From positions 1 to 60,936 of the forward strand of contig JAKUPZ010000011.1 of NCBI GenBank assembly GCA_022449765.1: DNA of 60,936 bases, written 5' to 3'. Source of the DNA: Dehalococcoidia bacterium. Lineage in GTDB: Bacteria; Chloroflexota; Dehalococcoidia; Lucifugimonadales; Australimonadaceae. Of this stretch, positions 52,251-59,933 are shown one piece after another; position 1 is the stretch's first letter; each line of letters starts with the position of its first letter. Both the position numbers and the translations under genes were made by a program. The notes below the pieces were generated by a model. That model was not told the origin of the DNA and made no database searches. It saw nothing but the letters and a program-made list of their open reading frames with translations.

Positions 52251-53483
52251 TTAATTAACTACTAACTTACCAACACCGCTCATTTCAAGAACCAATTCCC
52301 TTGTTGAAGGATCTAGATCTCGTACGCGTCGAACGATATCAAGCATTTCTCCTGATTTACCATACCCATAACTATCGGTATAACCAGCGATTCCAAGTGA
52401 TTCTATAAATCCGTCGTCAACCATGATCTTGTCAAATTGATCCTGCCAATATTTTCTAACATCAGCTGGTACTCCCTCTGGGAGAATGAATACTCGCGAA
52501 AGATCAGTAACAAGCAAATTAGCCTGCAAAGCCTCTAGCTGCTTCGGGTCTACCGTTAATCCGGGAAGGTCGAGGAAAGATGGCAATTTACCTGTGTATC
52601 CCAATGTCGCTAAGTAGTCTGAGGATACTGGCTTTTTCTCGTAAAACAGTGGCACTAAACGGCCTTCCTCTGCCCATTCAGGAAATAGTCGTCCCGCTGT
52701 GCTAGGTCCGCATCTGTTCGTGAAATCTAACTCGCCTCGGTCAAATGCAGCCATTATTTCAGAAGTACCACCGTATCCATAAACTAACTTGAATGGGCCA
52801 CCGTTCTTTGCCATAAACTCAACGGCAGGCTCGTTACCAGGGCCGGCCGCTCCCATGAGTAGAGGCCGTCCAAGAGCGAGAACTTCTTCCCAAGACGATG
52901 CAACTTTTTTGTCTACACAAAACACGTCACCTCTAGGCGAAAAAGTAGGTGAACCGAGGATGTATATTTTTTCCAAATCAAAATCGGTAATATCCCCTAC
53001 AATAGCCTGCCTCTGGAACCATCGAGAGTGGACGGGACCAGTGGTCAAGCCGTCTGGGTCAGCATCCAGCAAAGCTCTAAGCCCTCTGTACTGGCCTCCT
53101 CCAGGTAAATTCTGAACTACAAATCGTGTACTTTCAGGGAAGTATTTCTCTGCGGTGGCTGAAACCAACCGGCTGAAAACGTCATACCCTCCACCTGGGC
53201 TAGTACCTGTTATAACCCTGATAGTCTTATTGCCAAAATATGCCTCTGCATCAAATTTAGGCTCTGGGGTTGCAGTAGGCGGTACAGGCGTTGCTGTAGG
53301 AGCAGCACTTGAAGAGCCGCTACTAGAAGGAACCGGCGTCGCTGTCGGAGCGGCTGCTGGAACCGGCGTCGCGGTAGGGGCGGGCTTAGGCGTAGGAGTA
53401 GGATCTTCTCCGCCACAGGCAATGCCAAAAGCTAGCAACGCCATAGAAATCATTGCAATACTAATAAAGCGATATACTCGCAT
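52251..53483 (-). CDS. tctC: TTT transporter substrate-binding lipoprotein (TctC)
   Basis: A 410-residue receptor. The signal peptide ends in the lipobox FGIAC (Cys23), followed by GGEDPTPTPKP and a repetitive Ala/Pro/Thr linker to about residue 75. The Bug/TctC domain begins at NKTIRVITGTSPGGGYDVFSRLVSA. It binds an organic acid in the periplasmic space and delivers it to TctA/TctB. ATG 53483 has AAAGGAGG seven bases upstream. It heads the operon with tctA, tctB and a Rieske oxygenase. The lipobox-linker start is nearly identical to the TctC at 17981. Confidence 0.92.
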   Translation of the reverse strand: MRVYRFISIAMISMALLAFGIACGGEDPTPTPKPAPTATPVPAAAPTATPVPSSSGSSSAAPTATPVPPTATPEPKFDAEAYFGNKTIRVITGTSPGGGYDVFSRLVSATAEKYFPESTRFVVQNLPGGGQYRGLRALLDADPDGLTTGPVHSRWFQRQAIVGDITDFDLEKIYILGSPTFSPRGDVFCVDKKVASSWEEVLALGRPLLMGAAGPGNEPAVEFMAKNGGPFKLVYGYGGTSEIMAAFDRGELDFTNRCGPSTAGRLFPEWAEEGRLVPLFYEKKPVSSDYLATLGYTGKLPSFLDLPGLTVDPKQLEALQANLLVTDLSRVFILPEGVPADVRKYWQDQFDKIMVDDGFIESLGIAGYTDSYGYGKSGEMLDIVRRVRDLDPSTRELVLEMSGVGKLVVN

Positions 53484-53602
53484 TCTTATCCTCCTTTGAT
53501 GCAGGCCAAATAGGAAGGTTTTGCACCAATTCGTGTCGGGCAAACTACCTATATCGAGCTCACATGTCAAATATTTCCGTAAAAGAGATATTATTATTTG
53601 GA

Positions 53603-53623
53603 ATTTAGCATATTTTGCTAAAT
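53603..53623. promoter_or_regulatory. 21-bp palindrome in a divergent control region, candidate operator
   Basis: ATTTAGCA (53603-53610), five bases, then TGCTAAAT (53616-53623). This perfect 8-bp inverted repeat lies between the divergent tctC and amidohydrolase genes, 17 bp before the latter's ATG. The size and symmetry suit a dimeric repressor. No matching regulator gene is visible in the window. Confidence 0.45.
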
Positions 53624-53639
53624 AAGAGGAGGTTTTACT

Positions 53640-54656
53640 ATGGCGACTCTAACAATTGATGCGGACGGCCATGTTCGCGACACAGACGAAGGCATCAGGC
53701 CCTTCCTGGAAGCTCCATATAATGAGCGTCCTCGTTTAAGCGCAGGTGCGCCAAGAGATGGGTTCGATAATACACTTGGCAACCGTGCTGGTACTCGTGT
53801 AGTTGATACAGCTGTTTGGGTTGATGCTCTTGAGCGAGGAGGGCTGGATTTTTCAGTTCTCTACCCTACCGGGAGCTTGGGAGCCGGCTGGATCCGAGAG
53901 TCTGATTTTGCTGAGGCGCGCGCATCAGCCTATAACAATTGGCTTCATCACACATACATGCAAACTGATTCACGATTCAAAGGTGTCGCGATGCTCCCAA
54001 TTCAAAACCCTGTTAGTGCGGCCAAAGAGCTTGAAAGGTGCGTTACCAAACTGGGTATGGTAGGAGGAATGCTACCTGAAGGTCCATATCTTTATGGGGA
54101 TAAAAAATTCGACGTTATTTTTGAGACAGCCCAATCACTCGACGTCCCTCTTGCAGTGCATGCAGGAGGGAGACTTACTGGAAGTTACGATGAATTTCTT
54201 TTCGAAAACCTCGCTCAAGTCCATTCGCTCGGGCACGCTTTTTTCCAAATGAAACAATTTGTAAGCATCGTTCTATCTGGTATCCCAGAAAAATTCCCTA
54301 ACCTAAAACTTGCTTTCCTTGAAGCAGGATGCGGATGGGTCTCATATATGTTAGACCGAATGGATGAGCGATTTCATATACGTGGGCATGTAGATGCTCC
54401 ATTGTTATCAAAAAAACCAAGCGATTATTTAAAATCCCGCAATATATTTATTTCTTGTGAAGCGGAAGAACGTTTGCTTCCCGCTACATTAGATATTATT
54501 GGCGAAGACATAGTAGTGTTTGCTTCTGATTTCCCGCACTGGGATACTGAGTTTCCTGCAAACCTAGAACATTTGCGGAACCGTCAAGATCTCAGTGATT
54601 CACAAAAAGAAAAAATTCTTGGATTGAATGCTAAGCGACTCTACGGTTTTGAATAG
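53640..54656 (+). CDS. Amidohydrolase family 2
   Basis: A 338-residue ACMSD-like TIM-barrel protein. TIDADGHVRD near the N-terminus gives DxH, LAVHAGGRLTGSYDE has the barrel His, LAFLEAGCGWVSYMLDRMDERF is a common family block, and VFASDFPHWD carries the catalytic Asp. GAGGAGG precedes the ATG. It is divergent from the TTT/Rieske operon and shares its control region. An SDR gene follows nine bases downstream. Decarboxylation or ring-fission product hydrolysis is the expected chemistry. Confidence 0.88.
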   Translation: MATLTIDADGHVRDTDEGIRPFLEAPYNERPRLSAGAPRDGFDNTLGNRAGTRVVDTAVWVDALERGGLDFSVLYPTGSLGAGWIRESDFAEARASAYNNWLHHTYMQTDSRFKGVAMLPIQNPVSAAKELERCVTKLGMVGGMLPEGPYLYGDKKFDVIFETAQSLDVPLAVHAGGRLTGSYDEFLFENLAQVHSLGHAFFQMKQFVSIVLSGIPEKFPNLKLAFLEAGCGWVSYMLDRMDERFHIRGHVDAPLLSKKPSDYLKSRNIFISCEAEERLLPATLDIIGEDIVVFASDFPHWDTEFPANLEHLRNRQDLSDSQKEKILGLNAKRLYGFE

Positions 54657-54665
54657 AGGAATATC

Positions 54666-55502
54666 ATGTATGACTTATCTGGAAAAGTGGCATTAGTTAC
54701 TGGAGCGGGAGGTGAGCACGGCTTTGGGCGTGCAATTGCCAATCGGTTAGCTAAAGAAGGAGCGGATGTTGCAGTGAATGATGTTTCAATCAATCCCTAT
54801 TCAACAAAAGCGAATTCATGGTCAGGCCTAGAAGATGTTGTTACTGAAATCAAGGCAAAAGGCAAAAATAGTATTGCGCTTGTCGGTGATGTATCAGACA
54901 GCGCTCAGGTAGATGAAATGGTTCAGGAAACAATTGATCATTTCGGAAAAATCGACATCTTAATAAACAATGCAGGATCACGGCCTGGGCCTGATCGGGT
55001 GCTTCTTGTAGACCTTACAGAGGAAGCATTCGACGAAGTTCAACGTATCAATGTTAAGGGAACGTTCCTTTGCACAAGAGCAGTTGCCCGGCATATGGTG
55101 CAAAGGCAAGGGCCAGGGAAAATAGTTAATATTTCATCGACTGCGGGAAAAAGAGGGCTTCCAAGATACGCCGCATACACCGCTTCAAAATTCGCTTTAG
55201 TCGGGTTTACTCAATCGGTTGCCCATGAGCTAGGTGAGTACAAGATAAATGTAAATGCCATCTGCCCTGGGCTTGCAGAAACCGAAAGAGTGATTCACAT
55301 AGCGAATGCAGTTAAGCCTGAAGGTACTGATACTGATTTGCATCTGAGGAAAATGATAGAACAGAGAGCCACCGTGAATCCGTTAGGAAGGATCACAGAA
55401 ACGGAAGATATAGCCAAAATGGCAGCGTTCCTCTGTTCTGAGGAAGCAAACTATCTCACTGGACTAGCGCTGTCAGTATCGGGCGGAGATGTTATGTATT
55501 AG
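54666..55502 (+). CDS. SDR family oxidoreductase
   Basis: A 278-residue SDR. The cofactor loop is the longer TGAGGEHGFGRA type, the Asp after strand 2 is in VAVNDVS, NNAGSRPGPD provides the NNAG motif, and catalytic Tyr-x-x-x-Lys is in YTASK with SST just before. It ends with FLCSEEANYLTGLALSVSGG. It is co-transcribed with the amidohydrolase upstream. The substrate is unknown. Confidence 0.9.
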   Translation: MYDLSGKVALVTGAGGEHGFGRAIANRLAKEGADVAVNDVSINPYSTKANSWSGLEDVVTEIKAKGKNSIALVGDVSDSAQVDEMVQETIDHFGKIDILINNAGSRPGPDRVLLVDLTEEAFDEVQRINVKGTFLCTRAVARHMVQRQGPGKIVNISSTAGKRGLPRYAAYTASKFALVGFTQSVAHELGEYKINVNAICPGLAETERVIHIANAVKPEGTDTDLHLRKMIEQRATVNPLGRITETEDIAKMAAFLCSEEANYLTGLALSVSGGDVMY

Positions 55503-55560
55503 AAGCGCAGGGGGCAATATTGGTCAGGCCCCCCGAGCTCCTTAGTGACAAATCGTCGAG

Positions 55561-55716
55561 TTATCCCATCTGAGCGATGGTTTTACCAATAATGTTAAGT
55601 CCAGTGTTGCAAACACCGCACGTACCTTTAATGATTGGCTTACCATTTTTTGTCTGCTCGTCACGAGGACCGGACATATCACGCTTATCCCTACATTTAA
55701 CACAGTATGCTTGCAT
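55561..55716 (-). CDS. Small zinc-ribbon protein (DUF5679-like)
   Basis: A 51-residue protein that is easily missed because of its length. It starts MQAYCVKCRDKRDM and contains CVKC (residues 5-8) and CGVC (residues 33-36), forming a four-cysteine zinc ribbon, with a NGKPIIKGTCGVCNTG segment typical of DUF5679. The ATG has a strong AAGGAGG five bases upstream. It is monocistronic on the minus strand between two plus-strand genes. It may bind nucleic acid or be a ribosome-associated factor; function is unknown. Confidence 0.85.
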   Translation of the reverse strand: MQAYCVKCRDKRDMSGPRDEQTKNGKPIIKGTCGVCNTGLNIIGKTIAQMG

Positions 55717-55973
55717 GGTGCCTCCTTAGGGGCTATCTCACCCCAACTGCGCTCCCAATAATACGTGCAATAACTCTTTCTGCAACTCTTTTTATAGCGC
55801 TTTTTTATCGATTTTTTGTCAATTTCAATAGATTCATTGATTCCAGAGGTGATTTTTCATGGCCGTTATCAATTAGTGGGGCCAAAAAACTGGACAAATT
55901 ACGTATTTTCAGTCATGGTGAGTAATAGACCCTTCGCACTCGTAATTGAGCAAGATTTTATTAGGAAGTTATT

Positions 55974-57083
55974 ATGGCTGAAATAATCGACGCAGATACC
56001 CATATAATTGAACACCCAGGTGTTTGGGAATACTTTTCCGAAAAAAATTACCACCGCAGGCCGCAGCTTGCGTCGGTTGAGGCAACTGAAGCGGGGGGAA
56101 ATAGGGATTTCGTGTGGCTAATCAATGGTAATGCTGTGCCAAAAAAACACGGAAAAGGAAGCTATGCAGTAGCCGTTGGTGGTTCTGATTCTGAAAACAA
56201 TCGTACGGACATCAGAAATGAAGTTCGTTACATTACAGATCCTAAAGCGCGTGTTGAAGATATGGATAAAAGAGGTGTAGATAAAGAAATTGTTTTCCCT
56301 ACTGTTTTACTAGCCTACATCACTGATGATGTTGAACTAGAAATTGAAATTTGCAAAAGCTACAACACTTATATGGCAAATGCATGGCGCGAAGCAGGTG
56401 ATCGCATGCGTTGGGTTGTAGTGCCACCGTTGCGCAATATCGAAGAATCAATCAAGCAAATTGAATATGCTCATGACAATGGGGCGGTCAGCGTTTTCTT
56501 TAGAGGTGTAGAGGGTGATCGTTCCCTTGCAGAGTCTTATTTCGCTCCCGTATATGAGACGGCAAATCGATTAAACATGGCCATCAGCATTCATACCGGA
56601 GGAGGATCACCAGGAATGCTCCAAGTATTCGATAGGTCATTTTCTCATAATCTCCCGCACGTTCGGTCTTTACCATTATTCGCATTCCGCGACTTAGTGG
56701 CTCATAAAATCCCTGAAAAATATCCAAATCTTCGATTTGGCTTTATTGAAGCATCTGCTTCTTGGGTACCCTATGTAATACACCACATGAAACGTTCAGT
56801 AAGAGGAGCAACATTAGGAGCTAATCCAGATGCAGCGTTGGAATACGGTCCACAATTGTTTAAGGATTACCGCCTCTATATCGCCTCTGAGACTGACGAA
56901 GATATTCCTTACTTACTAAATTACATTGGTGAGGACAATATAATCATGGGCTCCGACTATGGGCATCAGGATCAATCCAAAGACAATGGAATGGTAGCCG
57001 TCATGCGCAATCGAAACGACATTGAACCGCATGTCATTGAGAAAATATTAACCAGCAACCCTGCAAAATATTACGGTATATAA
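55974..57083 (+). CDS. Amidohydrolase family 2
   Basis: A 369-residue amidohydrolase-2 protein. IDADTHIIEHPGVWEYF carries DxH, MAISIHTGGGSPGM the barrel His, LRFGFIEASASWVPYVIHHMKR the family block, and NIIMGSDYGHQDQS the terminal Asp. It closely resembles the gene at 26346-27440 (TDEDIPYLLNYIGEDN against TDDDFEYVFSYIGDEN). AGGAAG lies before the ATG. It is tail-to-tail with the next amidohydrolase, with only 12 bp between stops. Confidence 0.88.
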   Translation: MAEIIDADTHIIEHPGVWEYFSEKNYHRRPQLASVEATEAGGNRDFVWLINGNAVPKKHGKGSYAVAVGGSDSENNRTDIRNEVRYITDPKARVEDMDKRGVDKEIVFPTVLLAYITDDVELEIEICKSYNTYMANAWREAGDRMRWVVVPPLRNIEESIKQIEYAHDNGAVSVFFRGVEGDRSLAESYFAPVYETANRLNMAISIHTGGGSPGMLQVFDRSFSHNLPHVRSLPLFAFRDLVAHKIPEKYPNLRFGFIEASASWVPYVIHHMKRSVRGATLGANPDAALEYGPQLFKDYRLYIASETDEDIPYLLNYIGEDNIIMGSDYGHQDQSKDNGMVAVMRNRNDIEPHVIEKILTSNPAKYYGI

Positions 57084-57095
57084 ATTACCCGTGCC

Positions 57096-58106
57096 TCATA
57101 GTTTCAAAAGTCTGCGAGCATTCAACTCGTAAATTTTTTCTTTATCTTCAATTGAGGCAGTTATTCCGTCCATCACACTGAGCGTGGATCTTATATATCC
57201 GGAACCTTTTTCGGGGTCAAATGGCGCATCTGAAGCAAAAAGGACATGATCTGCACCAAAAAATGCGAGCCCACATTCAGTCGCTGGAATAGAACCAAAG
57301 GTTGCGGTATCGGCATAGAACATCCGGAAATAATCATAAGGACGTTTTTCTAATCGAGCTAAAGTACCAGCCTCATGAGGGTCATCGCTACGCCTTCCAA
57401 GCTGGTCCAGCCCAGGGCCTACACGGCCTTCGAAAAACGGAACCATTCCGCCCAAGTGATGAGTAATTATTTTGATATCAGGGTGCTTATCAAACAATCC
57501 AGACATCACTATTCGACCCATAGCAACGCTTGTCTCATATGGCCATCCAAAAGCCCACCACATGTCATACCATGATCGGTCTTCATCTACATAATCAGCA
57601 AATTGAGCAGAACGAGTAGGATGCAGCCATATCGGAAGATCGTATGCAGCCATTTTTTCAAATATTGGCATAAGCTCCGGGTCATCTAATGCACGGCCAT
57701 TTACATTAGTAAAAATTTGAATCCCACGGGCACCCATTTTCCCTACCGCTCTGTCAATTTCATCCAAAGATGCTTGGACATTATTCATTGGTAATGCCGC
57801 CACATAGCCAGGGAATCGATCAGGGTACTTATTAGCAACCTCTGCCATACCGTCATTTGCAATCTGAGCCAATTCCGGGCTGTCTTCCGGACCAGCTACA
57901 ACTTCAATTGGAGGCAAATTAAGCGAAAAAACCTGCTTGTAATCCTCCCCAAATTGATCAATCTTCTCAAACCTTGCATCAACGTCATACAACATAGGAA
58001 TTGCGGAGACGCGTTTCATCATGTACGCCCCTCCTTCACTCATGCTCGTAATCTTGTCGAAGTATGGCTTTGGAAGTATGTGATTGAAAATATCAATTTT
58101 TTGCAT
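57096..58106 (-). CDS. Amidohydrolase family 2 (ACMSD-like decarboxylase)
   Basis: A 336-residue protein closer to true ACMSD/gamma-resorcylate decarboxylases than the others. The start KIDIFNHILPKPYFD has HxL-type NH-x-L in place of DxH; LPIWLHPTRSAQFADY, IKIITHHLGGMVPFFEGRV (His-His) and VLFASDAPFDPEKG (Asp) give the metal and catalytic residues. It forms a minus-strand unit with a dienelactone hydrolase (21 bp upstream) and an LLM enzyme. Decarboxylation of a carboxylated ring or muconate semialdehyde is inferred. Confidence 0.87.
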   Translation of the reverse strand: MQKIDIFNHILPKPYFDKITSMSEGGAYMMKRVSAIPMLYDVDARFEKIDQFGEDYKQVFSLNLPPIEVVAGPEDSPELAQIANDGMAEVANKYPDRFPGYVAALPMNNVQASLDEIDRAVGKMGARGIQIFTNVNGRALDDPELMPIFEKMAAYDLPIWLHPTRSAQFADYVDEDRSWYDMWWAFGWPYETSVAMGRIVMSGLFDKHPDIKIITHHLGGMVPFFEGRVGPGLDQLGRRSDDPHEAGTLARLEKRPYDYFRMFYADTATFGSIPATECGLAFFGADHVLFASDAPFDPEKGSGYIRSTLSVMDGITASIEDKEKIYELNARRLLKL

Positions 58107-58127
58107 TTTGTCCTCTAATCTGTAATC

Positions 58128-58928
58128 TCATTCAAGTCGTACGTTATTAGCAAAATTGTATCCTGAGGAAATATCACTCTCAAAATCCCATATAACTCTT
58201 TCGCTAGGTTCAGTAGAAAAAGCATTTTCTAAATAATCAAGAATTTCTTTCCAAGCATATTCTGTTGGCTCAGGCCTATATCGCCCAGGCATTGTGTCAT
58301 TAAACCAACCATGAGGGGCATCTTTGTAGATTCTAAATCTGTAGCTTTTATAATGCGCTTCAAGTGTATCCCTCATTTTCCTGATTGCATCGACTGAAAT
58401 GATATGGTCTGCCTCTCCAAATAAACCCAAGACGCTGCAATTAATTTTTCTAATGAATTCATGAATGGATACGGGATGTTCTTCGGTTGGCGACCATTCT
58501 ATTTCCTCCGGCCCTCCGTATAAAGCCACCACCGCTCGAGTATCAGGGCGATTTGCTGCGTATAGCATAGGCTGCCGTCCAGTTTGGCAAACCCCAATAA
58601 TACCAATTCGTTGAGGGTCAGCATAATTGGTAGATGAGAGAAACTCTATAACTTCATCTATGTCTTCTAACGCCTCATTATCTCTGATGACTACTCTTGC
58701 AGAGCCTTCGGACAGGGCTTGCTTATCTCCCTCAAAACGGTGGAATAAATCGGGGCACACACCAACATAACCCGCGTTAGCAAGCTTCACTGCCATCTCT
58801 TTAGGGTGCTGTACTACACCATACCGCTCATGCAACCACATGACTGCAGGGATAGTAGCCTTGCTAATTGCGCTAGGTTTTGCCACCCATATCGTCTGGC
58901 CACTTGGTAGTACGTGGGAATCAATCAT
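58128..58928 (-). CDS. Dienelactone hydrolase family protein
   Basis: A 266-residue alpha/beta-hydrolase with Cys114 as nucleophile (GVCQTGR), as in dienelactone hydrolases, plus Glu34 (LHERYG), Asp174 (GEADH) and His206 (DAPHGW). Dienelactone hydrolase opens 4-carboxymethylenebutenolide to maleylacetate in (chloro)catechol breakdown. The active-site GxCxGG is slightly changed to GVCQTG. It lies between amidohydrolase and LLM genes on the minus strand. Confidence 0.9.
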   Translation of the reverse strand: MIDSHVLPSGQTIWVAKPSAISKATIPAVMWLHERYGVVQHPKEMAVKLANAGYVGVCPDLFHRFEGDKQALSEGSARVVIRDNEALEDIDEVIEFLSSTNYADPQRIGIIGVCQTGRQPMLYAANRPDTRAVVALYGGPEEIEWSPTEEHPVSIHEFIRKINCSVLGLFGEADHIISVDAIRKMRDTLEAHYKSYRFRIYKDAPHGWFNDTMPGRYRPEPTEYAWKEILDYLENAFSTEPSERVIWDFESDISSGYNFANNVRLE

Positions 58929-58970
58929 TGCTTTCTACACATTTCAATGCATTACTCTGAGTATTCAAGA

Positions 58971-59861
58971 TTAATAATACCTTGCAACAAAATCTGCCAG
59001 TCGGTCAATTTGCTCCAAATCACCAATGCCGGGCTCTAAAACAAGCTCATCGCAACCAATTTCCTCATAAGCCCTGAATGCTTCGATTAAAGACTTATCA
59101 TCTGAAGGTACTAAGACATCCATACGTCGCGCAGCCTCGCCACGAAATGAATAGTACGAGCGGATGGAATCAGCTGTTCGATCGGCTGCATATTTTCCCC
59201 AGGCACAAGTTAATCCTGCTACCAGTCGCGGACGGCCAGGCTTTTCGGCCTCTTTCCAAGCATCTTCTACAATAGCAAAGTATTCTGAAACTTCCTTTGC
59301 TTGATTCGACGGAGAACTGCCAGCACTTCCGGCAACATAACCGTCACCTAGTCGACCTGAGCGTCTAAGTGCTGCTTCAGAGCGACCTCCAATTAATAAT
59401 TCTGGACCGCTTTTTCGTGAGTAAGTTGGACCTATTGGTCCTACTCCTTCACGAAAAGATTCTCCATTCCAAATTTTTTTCATTTCCTCAATCTGCTGCT
59501 CCATAAGGCGCCCGCGATTTTTCATCTCTGCACCACTGGCTGCAAAATCATCAGGACGAGAACCCACACCTATCCCAAGAACAAATCTACCTCCCGAAAT
59601 TGAGTCAATACTCGAAACCTGTTTGGCCATTATTGCTGCGCTTCTTAAAGGAGCAACAAGAACTGTAGGCATAAGGCGAACCCTAGAGGTAACTGCTGCT
59701 GCTGCTGCCATTACTGTTAAAACATCATGATTTCCGTAAACTAGCCGATCAATTTGGGCAAGTGAAGAAAATGGCCCTTCATCTGCGCGGATGGCCCAAT
59801 CGACAACAATATCCCCTTTATTTGCAGGTATTAATTTAGGAAGCGCTATCCCTATTTCCAT
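58971..59861 (-). CDS. LLM class flavin-dependent oxidoreductase
   Basis: A 296-residue bacterial luciferase-like TIM-barrel enzyme using FMN or F420. GIALPKLIPAN begins the barrel. The segment TSRVRLMPTVLVAPLRSAAIMAKQVSSIDSISGGRFVLGIGVGSRPDDF is the diagnostic LLM block, and GPELLIGGRSEAALRRSGRLGDGYVAGS and DELVLEPGIGDLEQIDRLADFV follow. Family reactions include monooxygenation of aromatics, alkanesulfonates and F420-dependent dehydrogenation. Substrate is open. SAR202-type genomes are known for many such paralogues. Confidence 0.9.
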   Translation of the reverse strand: MEIGIALPKLIPANKGDIVVDWAIRADEGPFSSLAQIDRLVYGNHDVLTVMAAAAAVTSRVRLMPTVLVAPLRSAAIMAKQVSSIDSISGGRFVLGIGVGSRPDDFAASGAEMKNRGRLMEQQIEEMKKIWNGESFREGVGPIGPTYSRKSGPELLIGGRSEAALRRSGRLGDGYVAGSAGSSPSNQAKEVSEYFAIVEDAWKEAEKPGRPRLVAGLTCAWGKYAADRTADSIRSYYSFRGEAARRMDVLVPSDDKSLIEAFRAYEEIGCDELVLEPGIGDLEQIDRLADFVARYY

Positions 59862-59933
59862 GTATCCCTCCGAGTCATTTCCAAGATAGCTTGTAAATTA
59901 CAAACCCGCTGTGCATGACCATATTTTAATTTT

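Noticed and set aside
53155-53499. 114-residue plus-strand frame with repeated GTGVAVG units
   Set aside because: It is the antisense reading of the TctC linker; the repeats only mirror the Pro/Ala/Thr codons on the minus strand.
55510-55533. GGGGGC / GCCCCC hairpin after the SDR gene
   Set aside because: Six-base stem, 12-base loop and no following T-run; too weak to call a terminator.
55707-55925. 72-residue plus-strand frame before the amidohydrolase
   Set aside because: It has no ribosome-binding site and overlaps antisense the start of the zinc-ribbon gene; no conserved motif.
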